Assembly: GCF_000226095.1 (NCBI RefSeq)
Contig: NC_016472.1
Location: forward strand, 5,270,001-5,334,000
Reading direction: 5' to 3'
From: Thermothelomyces thermophilus ATCC 42464
Lineage: Eukaryota; Ascomycota; Sordariomycetes; Sordariales; Chaetomiaceae
DNA: 64,000 nt
The position numbers and the translations under genes were made by a program. The notes beneath the pieces are model-generated. The model had not been told where the DNA came from and made no database searches. It was given only the letters and a program-made list of their open reading frames with translations. Position 1 is the stretch's first letter, and the number at the start of each line of letters is the position of its first letter. This document shows, in pieces, positions 43,601 to 55,085 of the stretch.

Positions 43601-44437
43601 GTTGTTCCACCGGCGGGGACGGGCGTGGAGATTCCGCCGAGAGGTGAGAGTCGCCGCGCGGCCGTGCAGGAAGCGGCGGGGATTTCACGCTGTCGGATTC
43701 CTCATCGGCGTCCCTGTTACGGGGCTGAAGGTCGAGGGGAGCAGGGGGAGGGTGGGCTGCGTTCGCGCGAGCAGCCATCATACCAGCGATCATGGTGGCC
43801 GGGTTGGGGGCGGCGGACGTGGCATCCGAGCTCGGTTCTTCCGAGGGGGCTTGGTTCCTCGCCGGAAGGGGGGGGCTCTGCACATCATCGCTCGGCGTTC
43901 GCGCAGGAAGCGGAGGCGGGGCAGGGGCAGATGCTTCCGGCTCTTCCTCCTTGGTCTCTGGAGCCCCGATCTCGATGTAGTTGGCAGGGACGAAGCCATA
44001 GTCGTCGTCGTAACCCACTAGGACCCAGTCCGGATCTGACGTGTCAAAGACGACAAGTTCCGCATCCTCAGGAAACGACAGCTCCTCGTCGGTCTGTCTC
44101 GTATATTCGTAGAGGGCGCGGGCTTTCCCTTGGGGTTGGGCCTGATGGGCACAAAGAACCAGGCAATGTCAGCATGATGGCCTCCTTCCTTTTCCGAAAC
44201 AAACAAAAAAAGAGCCAGGACGTGAACCCTCCGACATACCTCCTCGACGTAGTTGTTTGGAATCAGGCCGACCGGCTCCTCCTCGTCCTCGGCGGTTGCC
44301 TTCTTCTTGGCCTTCCACCAGTCATCCTCGGTGCTCTTTTCCAACACGTAGAGCAAATCTCCTTCGGCAATCTCCAGTTCGCCCTCGGCCTGTGGGGTGT
44401 AATCGTAGACGGCCTTGTACACGCCGACGAAACCCAT
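40647..44437 (-). CDS. SLA1: Actin cytoskeleton-regulatory complex protein SLA1
   Basis: Exons complement(44240-44437, 42692-44141, 40736-42622, 40647-40672) give 1186 aa, all in phase. Sla1 is an endocytic coat adaptor that links cargo, clathrin and the Arp2/3 activator Las17. SH3-1 starts the protein (VYKAVYDYTPQAEGELEIAE), SH3-2 follows (KARALYEYTRQTDEELSFPE), and SH3-3 lies near residues 385-445 (KGVVLYDFMAQGDDEVTVAI). SHD1 follows the third exon junction (RTWTDRSKSFTVEAQFLG). A SAM-like SHD2 comes next (DYDWFQFFLNCEVQPGLCER). The C-terminal 400 residues are Gln/Pro-rich with repeated PQPTG/PQQTG motifs, the sites for Prk1/Ark1-type kinases. The last exon is 26 nt and encodes TPDNPFGF, giving a terminal NPF motif for EH-domain partners such as End3/Pan1. 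Intron 2 (42623-42691) is open in frame if retained. Confidence 0.95.
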
Positions 44438-45979
44438 GGCTGCGGCTCGTGATTTGGGATGAGAGATGGGCGCTTGTCAGACTGGTCGGGGTATTTGGGG
44501 GGGAAGGCGCTATTGTTGCTGAAGAGCGGCAGCAGAAGGAGGCATCGGAGTCACCGCGGCGGCTAGATAATGCTGCGAGACAGATGAAAGGCGGGAAGGG
44601 AGGGGGCGCGGCTACGGCGCGGAACGAGTATGCTGTCGTCGCGGGGTTCGGAGCAGGATGGAGGTAGTACGGAGTAGACGTTGCAGTGAACAAGTTTGGA
44701 GCGGATCGAGGTTGGGCCGGACCCAGGCGGGATGTGCTGGGGCCAGGGGGTGGATCTTTAGGGGGACTGTGCGCCAAAATGAGCGGCTAGCTCACTTTAA
44801 GGATTCGAGAACCTGAATGTCGTGTCTGAAGAATGCAGATCGGGTGACAGCCAAGAGGCTATGCAGGAGCAGCTCGCCTGCCTGGAACGCCCGGAATTGA
44901 GCGACTTTCAAAACTAAAACCAGTTTCTGTCCTGATCGTGGTGTTGCGTTCGCGAAGGGAAGTCGGCGGGCACAAGGTTGGGTCCTGGACTCTTTGGGTA
45001 ACAATACATACTATGCAGAGTAGGAACCCGCTAGTGGGACTGTCTGCAGCATCGGTTTACTTGTACGGATGTCGCTACCAAAAGAACTGGCTCACCGCCA
45101 AATTTGACCGGCAGAATGAATCCGCTAAAAGCAACATAAAGTATAGTGGGGCAAAGCACTATAGCCACTAAAGCCTAGGCACTGTGGCCGATTGTTAGTG
45201 AAGATACCTTCTAAAACTTTAGCGACCTTGTATGGTCCGTGTACAAAGGCGGTGAGCCAGTTCTTTTGGTAGCGACATCCGTACTGTAGTTATGTACGGA
45301 CGTACTGTAGCAGATTATACATACATACATGGTATCTTACCGGCTTACAGTACTCCGTACCGGGGTGCCAAAACGGACCACTCGGGCCAGCTCCCGGTTG
45401 TCTCGAAGCAACACCTGCCTGAAGAAAGATATCATGACTGCAATTGTGCGTCCTAGCACGTGGTTCTTCACTGCGTTCATGCCTTCAGGCCTATTTCTGG
45501 TTTTGGGTTTTTTTTTCAACTGTTAGATTCAAGCTGTGCAGTTACGTTACTACTAGGGAGCGTGCGAGAAAACAATCCTGTCTCACTGCTGAGCTGCCGT
45601 AGAAGTGCCCAACAAAGCACCTTACTCGTAGTGTAGGTTGGCGCGAATACGGATTTACATCAAACAGTCTTCGTAACGGATATTTGTGGGTCCCACGTTT
45701 CGAAGATAAACATGGCGGAACGACATGCCTTACGTCACGGGTATCGTTTCTGTGATAGATTAACCCCAATAAGCATGCCTCTGTACACTACACTACTATA
45801 GAAGTTAAGCATGTCTGCCCCGAGTTCGTTAAAGAGGGCCGCCATAAGACCACGGAACGTCCGGGTCTATTTACGTCAGCAGCCTTGAACCGTTGCACGA
45901 TCAATAAGGGAAGGTTCACAACTCAGGTGAGAAGTAAAAAGATCTGTCCCTCCAACCTCTTCCCGCCCCTCTTTTCCCC
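44438..45979. other. 1.5-kb intergenic region containing a MITE
   Basis: Holds the SLA1 promoter, a MITE at 45063-45284 and TACGGAGTA/TACGGATTTA variants near 44667 and 45650. No gene was seen. Confidence 0.65.
45063..45284. mobile_element. 222-bp MITE with perfect 37-bp terminal inverted repeats
   Basis: The first 37 bp (starting GTACGGATGTCGCTACC) reappear, perfectly inverted, as the last 37 bp (45248-45284). The 148-bp core has no coding potential. The ends carry TA just inside the outer base on each side, consistent with a TA target duplication of the Tc1/mariner type and then a terminus beginning CGGATGTCG. The perfect ends suggest recent insertion. Mobilisation would need a transposase from elsewhere; none is in the window. 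Confidence 0.85.
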
Positions 45980-48900
45980 CTAGTCCCTTCCCCCATTAGC
46001 TCCTTTCTCCCCGTCGCCTCGTACCACATCACTTTCATGTCCCGACTCCCGCCTCGTGCTCCCCTTCTTCTGGCTCCGCGAAACCATTCCCGGAAAGTAC
46101 CTGGGCTCGTGGCCCGATAGGGAATGCAGTGTCGGGTCAGCAACAGCAGCGACGCCAGCGGCAGGCGTCCCTAGGCCCGACGATGGGGCCAGCGTTAAGG
46201 GGCTACCCGCCGCCGAGAGCTGCGTCTGGCTAAGCGACATGGGTATCCCCGTGAGCGCGGGGCTGCCGATGCCGCCGGCTTGGCCCTCGAGGGCATTCCT
46301 CGTTGTCAAAGGGGCCGTCTGTTGCTGCTGGCGCGGATCTGAGATAGGCCCGGCCGTGGAGGCGGTGGCGTGGGCTTGAGTGGTGGGAGCGGGTGAGCGG
46401 GGAGGCAGGCCCGTGCTAGTAATGGGGTCGCCGGCGACGGAGGGCGTTCCGCCAGGAGCGGACGTGTATCTCTCGAGTCTTAACAACCATGGCGGTCAGT
46501 TGATTATTGACCTTGGTGACTCAAAAACCAAAGAGCAGCAACACTTACAATCTACGCTCCTCCATGAGCGTCTGGTACCGGAACTCTTCCCTCCTATCCG
46601 GGACATTCGTCTTGACCTGGGTGTTGCCGCTGCGGCCGGGCAGGTGGAAGTTTGGACCTAGCCACTGCTGCTTGATCGAGAACTCGTAACCGCTCTGCTT
46701 GACCGAATTCTTGGCCAGCTCGCACATATCGACAGAGCTCAGCTTGTAGATCTGAGCGGCGACTGCATACTCCTCAATCAACGGCTCCTTGGTGAAGGCG
46801 AACTGCAGCGGGTCGTCCGTCGACAGCGACACGTTCAGCCCGCGCTTGAAGTACTGGATGAACGGGTTTCGCTCATACGCCAGGAACAGCGCGTTGTTGC
46901 TCAGGGGCGACATGGCGATGCCGATCTGTTCGAGGTAGAAAACGTACTGCAGCAGCGGCACCTTGCGCAGGAGCAGGCCGTGGCTGATGCTGTGGCAGCA
47001 CAGCGCCGCCACGGCCAAGTGCTCGCTGTCCCCGGCCTCGCCGCAGTGCGGGCGGAGCACAAACGTGTTGAAACCCCGCTGTTTGCGGAAGTGGTTCAGA
47101 GACACCAAGTTGGCATATAGGTAATAGATCCAGTAGGTGTATGGCGGGTTCTGCTTCGAATCCCAGACCCTCGGCACCGGGAACTTCTTGAACAACCTGC
47201 GCTCAACCTTGCTCTCGTCATCGACGCTGTCAATGCCAATCACTCGCTGCAGGAAGATGTGGAGCTTGGGGTGGCTACTGGGATCCTTGGTGACCTCAAA
47301 GAGCGGCTGGAAGATGTTCTTGATGATCTGCTCAAACGTGTCCATCAAGCCACTCCCTTTGTAGACGTCGTACAGACGCGGGATCTGGATCAGCCAGCGG
47401 ACGTTATGAGAGAAGATCTTGTTGTCGACAACCCAGGCCGCGAGCTTGTCCCACTCGTCAAGAGCCTTGCCGTAGATGGAGATGCGCCACTCGACCATCT
47501 GGTACTTGCTCGACTCGAGATCGGCGATGACCTCTTTTGTAATCTCGGCCAGATACCGACCCTTGATGAAGTTGTCCGTCTTGAGGAAGATGGTCCGCAG
47601 CCGCGACTCGCCGATCGGGTTGTACTTGAGGTTGAACTTGTCGAACCGATGGAACGAGTCCTTGTGGGCGTGCATGTCCAGCGTGTCGATGCTGAGATCG
47701 TAGGCCGTGAGGTTGATGCTCTCAAACACCTCGGCCAGCGTAAGGTGCTTGCCGTCCCGAAACAGGACGATCTCGTCCGGAAACTTCTTCATCTTGCTCT
47801 TGATGAAGCGAAGCAGATGCTTTTGGTTCATGCACGCGGAATGGTGAACGTGAGTATCGACTTTCCTGACGTTGTAAAAGTCACGGTGTGGCACCTTCTT
47901 GCTGTCGGCCGTTTCCTGATACTCGTTGAGGAGGATGTACAGGTTGAACTTGCCTTCCAGGTACTGCAGGCGACGGAACGCAAAGCTCTTGCTGGGGCCA
48001 TCGGACGAGATGTTCAGGACGTCTTCCAAATCTAGATAGTACTCCTTGATGGTCGGCACCTTGACAAACGGCGTGTCTGCCTCTTCCGACTGCTGGTTCT
48101 CGTAGACCTGATACACTCCCATATCATCCATCCGGAAAGTCATCTCACAAGGTCCCGGCACGGGCAGCAAATCCTCCAAGTCGAAGTCCTCGCCGATGTC
48201 CTGACCCGGCTTGCGTTTCTTGGCTTTAGACTTGCGTGCTGCACCACCCCCTTGATCAGACGCCTGCTCGTCGGGACGCTGCTTATCAACGTTCAACACA
48301 AGACTGTTCTGCATGCTGTTACTGGCGCTGTTTCCCCCCCGGGCAGCCTTCTCCCGATCCTCAGTCCATGCCGGCTCTGGAGGAGGTGGGTAGATGTTCC
48401 AGCTCGGATCGTCCTTCGGATTATCGAAGGGTCCCTGGAGAGAGAGCCGGATGTACTTGTTCCGGAGATCCAGAATCTTCTTGATGTCCTTGAAGATGGT
48501 GCTCAGCTCAGCGTTGATCTGGGGGTCGGCATCCAGGTAGCTGCTGTTACCGAGACCTGGAACTCCGCCACCCAGGAGCATCTGCTGATGAAGGGCCGCA
48601 TCTATTGGAGTCCCAGCGACCGGGCCGGCGCTGTTCAGTTGGGCATGGCTGCCGAGGCTGGCGGCGTTGGCTGCTCCAATGAACCCGGTTTCCTTCCTCA
48701 GAGAGTGATCGGGCACGGACTCCGGGGTGGGAGCAGAGCCGATGTCTGACAGTTTCAAGTTGCTGAAACTGCGTCCAAGGTTTGAAGAGAGGTCAGGAGA
48801 CGGGGAGGCAAGCCCGCCGGCCGCGAGAAGCGGGCTGCCCTGAGGCGACATCTGCGAGAGTTGATTGAGCTGGGTACGGCTCTCAGCCTGGCTTCGCTGG

Positions 48901-49411
48901 TAGAACAACTTGGCGTCGGTCTGAGTCATTTGCCGCTCCGTAACCATGTCATAGAAGGCGGTTTTTGGAGGCATGTCTCGGGGAAGCATGCCGTCCTCCA
49001 TCTCGAGTTGGTGCCGCCCGCGGCCGTCATCCCGACCCGAGCCGGCCTCGATGTGACCCTCGTCAGATCCGTGGGAATCATGCCCGTCTAGCTCGCCCTC
49101 GGACCCTGTGTCACCCTGGTCACGGATCCTGTACTCTTCATTGTCCGAGTCGAGTTCTGGCATTTGAGTAGCTGTGATCCTGGGCGACGTCGAGTTTGAC
49201 GACGGATCATGCAAGTACGGGTGTTCTGGTTACAGCAAATTAACAACGTGTTCCCACGAGGGAGATACCGCGAGGGACGAGATGCTGTCGTGTCGCAATC
49301 CGTCGGGTGTCTCAGTATTTCAGCGTTTTTGGTTGGTTGGTTGTGTGTGGGCGGGAGGGACAAATGATGCAGTGAGTTGCTATCAGTGGTCGATTCGAAC
49401 TCACCAGCCAT
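45980..49411 (-). CDS. AMD1: AMP deaminase
   Basis: Exons complement(49405-49411, 46549-49225, 45980-46478) give 1060 aa. AMP deaminase converts AMP to IMP and ammonia and balances purine nucleotides. The 7-nt first exon (ATGGCTG) joins to give MAEHPYLHDPSS. The N-terminal 270 residues are acidic and disordered. The catalytic TIM barrel holds the zinc motif VDTHVHHSACMNQKHLLRF, LDMHAHKDSFHRFDKFNLKY, FVLRPHCGEAGDSEHLAVAA, the HSISHGLLL helix, LEQIGIAMSPLSNNALF and the signature LNVSLSTDDPLQF. The last exon adds about 165 residues of Pro/Thr/Ser/Gln-rich sequence after EFRYQTLMEERRLLERY. This extension is longer than in yeast Amd1 and probably disordered or regulatory. The catalytic residues all appear present. 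Confidence 0.96.
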
Positions 49412-50054
49412 GATTTGTTGAGGAAAAGGAAAGGACAATCAAGTGTCCCTAAAACGGCAACGTTGAGAAGGCTTGCGATAACAACCTTGATATTAACTGA
49501 CACTCTTGGGAAAAGAATAGGTATTCCAGGTTAAAGTTGAACTAGTCTCTTTCTTCGTCGAAGTCAGAGTCATCATTTCGAAAAGACTATTCAAAGAGGG
49601 TCTCAAGGGTGGTTGGGCTTTCCTAAAGCAGTCCAATGCAACCTTGGCACAGTATACTAGCTACTGGCGTTAACTAATCCTGCATCATCGGCACCTTCCG
49701 CTGACAAGGTGCTAGTGGGCTGCACCGTCTGGCTGGCACAACAGCCCGGAGCTGGCCGCTAAATTCGTTGCCAAGCCCGCTAGGATGCGCTTAATTCAGC
49801 GCCCTTGCTGAACGAACAAAGCCCACCTGCAGTGACAGTCCGACCCTAACCGCGAACTGAGACGTTGTGCCCAGGAACCCCTGGTGAGAGGCTCATTCAG
49901 CCTTCCAATTTCATACTGTCAAGCCGGGCCGACCAATACCATACCCCTGGGAATGATAAACGAATCATTGAACCATCTATGAAGAGGCTTTCTCGTATTG
50001 TATGCTTCCATGAAATATGTACAGTAGAAAGCTACCCTGGCCAGACCCGTTCCA
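49412..50054. other. intergenic, AMD1 promoter side
   Basis: Contains the AMD1 upstream region and the 3' region of the transporter gene. No gene or specific site was recognised. Confidence 0.6.
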
Positions 50055-51495
50055 TCATTTGGCCGCAGCTCTTCTCTGGGGCGGCTTGCGTTTCCCATCC
50101 AGAGAATACAAGCCTCCGGCAAAGAAGACGATGACAGCGCCGATGAGGGTTCCCGTCGCCAGTCGGTTCCCAAACAACCATATGCTCAACAGCAGGCTCA
50201 CCAGCTTCCGGATATTGAGCACAATGGTGACGGTCAAGGCGGACGACGCCGCCGCCAGCAGGTTCACACCCCGGATGCACGCGTACTGTGTAAGGACGTT
50301 GAGCACAAGGTAAAACAGCTGACTCGGGATCTGGATCATCTCCAGGCCTTTCTGAATGGCTGGCGACAGATTGGGGTAATCCTCTGGGGGAGGAACGGGA
50401 AGCGCGAGCGGAGGACTGTTGGCAAGCTTCATGAACTGCTTCGTCAGGGACGACAAGAAGGGTAGAAATAGCGGCAGCGATAGAAGATGAGAGTAGAAGA
50501 GGTTTTCCTTCCACTGCGGCCCGTAGATGCGGTAGGTCTCTTCTGTGTAGAGGCCCATGATGGCCGAGAGAACCTGCGCAATGAAGAGTATGGCGAGGCC
50601 GATGCCGAAGCTTGTGCTACCGGTCGACTTGCTCGAAGATGAGCCCTGGTGCATGTCAGCCTCTTTTTCGTCGTTGCGATTGCAAAAAAAGCGGTTCCAA
50701 ATACATACCTTGGTTTGCGCATCGGACCAGGCCGCAGTGATGACGCCCACGGTGAGCAGGAGCACTGCGGTGACCTGGACCCGCGAGTATTTCTTGCCGT
50801 ACAGACTCCCTGCCAGCATGGTGGTAATGCTGCCTCCAGACCGCAATATGATATGCACCGGCACCGAAATGTCGTAGCTGAACGCGTGGTTATTGAGCAC
50901 GTTGATGCTGAAGAACAGCACAATGTTGACGAGCCAGCGACGGATCGGGACCTTATTCGGCTTGAGAAAGAAAGGCGGGCGCTTGGGATCGAACTGCGAC
51001 GGCAGCCCGATGACGGCGACAAAGAGGAACTGGACAAATGTCAAGAGGGTTCCTGTTGGCAGCGCCCTATCATTAGCCCGCTAATGCTCTTCTCTCCGGT
51101 CTCCCCCGGCGCAACAGAGGGGGTGCTTTCGCGTAGGTGCACGGCGCGCTTCTGAAGCCACACACGAGACAAGACGTACCGCTCGCCGGTTCGACCTTGA
51201 TGATGGATTCGAGCGCGAAGACGTTGGAGCAGCAGCCGCCGAAGATCAGCGACAGCATGGCCCCGATGGCCAGCCATTGCGGGATGGTCTCGATGAACAC
51301 GCGGCCAGCCAGAGCCATGGCGCGGCTGAAGACGGGTCGGTTGTCGTCGATGCCGTACATCTCGGCTTTCTCGAGCGACGGCGCCGCATTGATGACGCGG
51401 GGCGACGGTACTGGCATGACATGCGTCTTGTCGCCGCGATCTTTGCTGTTGGGCGGCGTCTGTTTGTGCAGCGCCGGGCGCCGACGTGCTGTCAT
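50055..51495 (-). CDS. YEA4: Nucleotide-sugar (UDP-GlcNAc) transporter, YEA4/SLC35B type
   Basis: Exons complement(51180-51495, 50709-51052, 50055-50645) give 416 aa. YEA4 is the ER/Golgi UDP-N-acetylglucosamine transporter linked to chitin and glycan synthesis. The N-terminal 60 residues are polar. About ten membrane segments follow: WLAIGAMLSLIFGGCCSNVF, TLLTFVQFLFVAVIGLPSQF, WLVNIVLFFSINVLNNHAFS, ISVPVHIILRSGGSITTMLA, GIGLAILFIAQVLSAIMGLY, and near the end KLVSLLLSIWLFGNRLATGT. The block GLYTEETYRIYGPQWKENLF and the final GGLYSLDG match the SLC35B/Yea4 pattern. Introns have good donors (GTACGT, GTATGT), and the junctions EPAS-GTLLTF and AQTK-GSSSS are in phase. The exact sugar is inferred from the family. 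Confidence 0.9.
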
Positions 51496-53214
51496 GGCCA
51501 AGGGGGGCTGTGGCGCGGGGGCCTTCCGCTTCCGAGTCGCTACGGGCACATATAAAAATTGTCTAGGAACCAAAAGTACCTACTGCTGCGGGACGGGCAA
51601 AGGAGCGGTACCCAGTCTTGCCGCAGGCACGGAAAACAAGGACAAAGCTCGGTTTTCGGGCGCAACCGAGAGCCAAAAAGACGGCCAGATAGGAAGCGGT
51701 CGGTGCCCACGTTGTAGAATCGGACGAGCAGATCGTCTGGTCCTAGCGGGGCTGGGACGAGGCAAGAGATCTGCCCTTGCGTTGATATGTACCTTGCGTC
51801 GAGCTCTGGTGAGGAACCTAAGCACGGCGGGAAATCTCAGAAGAGCGAGTGGCCGCAGTGTAAGCTGAGTCTTGCACTGCCCGTCAGGCAACCAACCTCC
51901 CGAGTCAACGAGTTAAGTTTCGCGGCCGAGTTTCGACAGCGGTTGCACAAGCAAAAAACCAAAACGAGAAAAGAGCGGTAGTGCAAAAGATCGAACAGCG
52001 CGCCAATCAGTCCCTTATGTGGCGCTCATATTCACAGGCGCCCGTGCAGCATTTTTTCGCAGGCAGCTGGTCCCAAACGCACAGGGCTACGTTACCTTCC
52101 AGATTTCGAACCTGCCGTCGAGGCTTCCATGTGGCCACAAGAAAAGGACAGCTGGTGGAGATAGACGCGGTCCACTCTAGCATCCATGAACGGGCGGCGC
52201 CTTGTGAATGTGGAGTGCTAAGATTGCGAGAGGACCCTGCTGCCGGGCCACTCGGATGACACGGAATGGCGGATGGGGCGGGAGGCATGGCAGTTTTCAG
52301 CAACTACCTTCCTGGTCATTTTGCCGGGCCGGAATCACTCTCTGCGCGCCCTCCACTAACTAATCCGTACGGATTACACTAGGCTGTGCCGACTCCGTGA
52401 CTGCCTGGGACGATTTTCCAGGTGGGGATGCAACTGCCGGGGTTCACCTGCCCAAACCTGCATGTCAAGATCTTCCTTGAAGCAATGCTTCCGTATCCGT
52501 ATCTATCTCAGGTACCGTGACCTGCTGCGGAGACTATAGTACTTCAAAGTAGGGCAGGAGGTACGATAGCTTAGGCAGTCCGGTTACTCTGCACGACAAG
52601 TCACCTGTACACTAGGTAGATAAGGTACCCTACTGCAGGAGGTACTACTGGAACATACAAAGTGGTTACCTTACATGTGAGCATCGAACTTTCGGTTTCT
52701 GCTTGATAACGCACACCTTACAAGTAGGATGATTTCTGCTTAAAATGTGATTTCGGCCATAGTTGAACAATCAGGGTAAAGGCGGTTGGGTAGCGTGCTG
52801 CGCAGAGATGCACCCTGCAAACCTGCATGCCTCTCTCTTGCAAGATGGCAGCACCTGGAGGTTTGATCAACCTAATAAGGGTGGAAGGCTCTCCTGGACG
52901 AAAGGGGATATACTCTGTACCTGATTACTACTAGGAAGGGAGTTCTAGTTTCTCGCCTCAGCAGGCCTGCTGGCTTTCAACCCTAACCCTATTTCTTTAC
53001 TCTCCTCAGCCCCACTGGCAAGCGGGCCGATATGATCACCAACAACACAAGCACATCCGCCGAGTGGGAAGATTGAAGCTGTGATCTTTGGAGTCGCCAG
53101 GTCAGTGTGGCCCGCCGACTCGTAGTTCAACTCATTTATTTTGCGTCGGAAGTTTCATTTTACAGGAGCGCTCATTTTCCCCTTTCCCGGCAGCCATGAG
53201 ATGAAACACCCATC
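51496..53214. other. 1.7-kb intergenic region with 16-bp palindrome
   Basis: Divergent space between the transporter and TRS23. A perfect 16-bp palindrome TAATCCGTACGGATTA lies at 52361-52376, and a two-unit CCCTAA run lies near 52980-52991. No gene is supported. Confidence 0.6.
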
Positions 53215-53850
53215 ATGTTCGTACTCTTCCCCATACTCTCTCTCAGTCAAGAAACCCCCGACTCACCATCAAGCGCGAATCGCTAGGACCGTCTTCGCCC
53301 TCATTATCATCAACAAGGCGGGTGGCCTGATCTACAACCGGACCTTCCACGAGGGCGGCCTCAATAAGATCAGCACAAACGACTACCTTGTCCTGGCTGG
53401 CACGTTCCATGGGTATGATGAGCACTCAAGGGGGTCCCCCCCCCCCACTTTGTCTCGCTCAGAACATGACCACTTACCTACCCTCCTCCCAGCGTCCACG
53501 CAATTACGGCCCGTCTCAACCCTCTGAAGTCCGCAAACACGGGCAACCGCTCCTCGACCTCCTCGGCCGCGGGCGGCGGATCCCTCACCCGCCCAGAACT
53601 GCCTTCCGGCCTGGAGGTGCTGGAGACGGAGAACTTTCGGATGCAATGCTTCGCGACGCTGACGGGCACAAAGTTCTTGCTCTTCACCGACACGACTCAG
53701 GCCAACGTGGAGCTGACGATGCGGCGCGTGTACGATATGTACACCGACTACGTCATGAAGAATCCATTTTATCAGCTTGAGATGCCCGTGCGCTGTGACC
53801 TTTTTGATCGCAAGCTGGGGTCGTATATCCGGGAAATCAACAACAGGTAG
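53215..53850 (+). CDS. TRS23: TRAPP complex subunit TRS23 (TRAPPC4)
   Basis: Predicted exons (53215-53216, 53287-53412, 53493-53850) give 161 aa. TRS23 is a core longin-fold subunit of the TRAPP tether and Ypt1 exchange factor at the ER-Golgi. Conserved blocks are VFALIIINKAGGLIYNRTFH, STNDYLVLAGTFHGVHAITA, the Gly/Ser-rich insert of fungal members, ENFRMQCFATLTGTKFLLFT, YDMYTDYVMKNPFYQLEMPV and LFDRKLGSYIREINNR. Family members begin M-x-VFALII. That is best met if the start codon is split by the first intron: AT at 53215-53216 and G at 53287, donor GTTCGT (weak), acceptor GCTAG. An alternative is an unspliced ATG at 53201 adding about 29 residues. It is convergent with RPN10. Confidence 0.88.
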
Positions 53851-54117
53851 GACCTGGGCCGGATCGGGACGGGATGGGTAGTGGTAGGCAGCGGGGGTGC
53901 GGGAAGATAAAGCGCGGAGGACCGGAAATGGGTTTGGGGGGAAGCATGGGAGTTAGCGGCGTCCGTTGTCATATAGTAAAGGGCTATGAGGCCGCCCCGC
54001 TGTTAATGCCAGGCATCGTCTATCTCTACAGGCTCGGGGACGATGAGAGTTCGAGCAGCCACCGTCTCGTCAAGTGTCCTCCCCCACAACTCGACCAAGA
54101 CCGCCCGGCGACTTGTC

Positions 54118-55085
54118 TCACGAAGTGTCCATCTTGTCGGCATCGTCCGATTTGCCTCCTTTATCATCATCGTCCTTCTTGCTGCCGCTCGGCTGCCCAT
54201 CCTTATCCAGCAGCGGCGCAGACTCGCCCTCCTCCTTGACGGATTCTAAGCTGTTCTTCTTGGCCGCCTCGGCCTCCTCGCGTGCCCTTTTCTCCTGCCG
54301 CGCCTTTTCCTCCTCCATGCTCATGCGCAGCGCCAGCGCTAGCTCGGGGTCCTGTGTCGGGTCGACGCCGAACGGGAAGTCCTCGCTCGAGCCACCGGCA
54401 TCACCACCCAGGCCGCCCGCACCGCCGGCGGCGCCCTCGCCAAGCAAGATCGGCGTCGAGATGAGCTGGTCGCTGAGCAGCTTCGAGCTGGGCGGAATGA
54501 CGACAAGGTGCGACGAGTCGGTGTTGCCCTTGATCTCGCGGTTGAACGCCTCCAACTTTGCCTGGTTCTCCTCGTCCATATCGCCGAACAGCACAAAGTC
54601 GACGCTAATGGAGAACTTCTTCATCTTCTTAGCAAGGACGACGAGCTCCTTCTCGCCTTCTTCAATCGGGGAGCAGACGAAGACGACGATGCGCGCCCTT
54701 TGGGACTTGTTCTGGCGGTGCTTGAGCGCAAGCTGTTGGGGTCGCGAGTTAGCTCGGGACTCAAGGGAACGAGACGGCTTGATCGGAAACGCACGCTAGC
54801 TATTTGTATTCCGGTAGAGAGGTGGGCATTTCCCCGGATCTTCTTCTTGGTCTGATGCAAGCCGTCCAGGATCTTGCCTTGGTCCGTCGTGAGGGTCGCC
54901 AACACCTCGGGGCCCTTGCCGCCCATGCTCATCAAACCGACCGACGACTCAGGGTTGCCCTGGACGACGTTCTGGAAGATGATATTCACAGCGTCGCACT
55001 GCGCGTCATAGCGGGTCGGTGTGTAGTCGCCATTCCTGCTGCTCTCGCTGTTGTCGACCACGATCATTACCGCCTCGAGGACCAT
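54118..55085 (-). CDS. RPN10: 26S proteasome regulatory subunit RPN10 (ubiquitin receptor)
   Basis: Two exons complement(54795-55085, 54118-54732) give 301 aa. Rpn10 sits between the 19S base and lid and binds polyubiquitin. The N-terminal von Willebrand A domain (about 1-190) is clear: MVLEAVMIVVDNSESSRNGD, AVNIIFQNVVQGNPESSVGL, TGIQIASLALKHRQNKSQRA, RIVVFVCSPIEEGEKELVVL, ISVDFVLFGDMDEENQAKLE. One ubiquitin-interacting motif follows near residues 225-245 (DPELALALRMSMEEEKARQE). The tail is acidic/Lys-rich, ending DDADKMDTS. The intron donor is GTGCGT, phase 0. A Gly-rich linker (GAAGGAGGLGGDAGG) separates the two domains. It is convergent with TRS23; NAS6, which also serves the 19S particle, lies 40 kb away. 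Confidence 0.96.
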
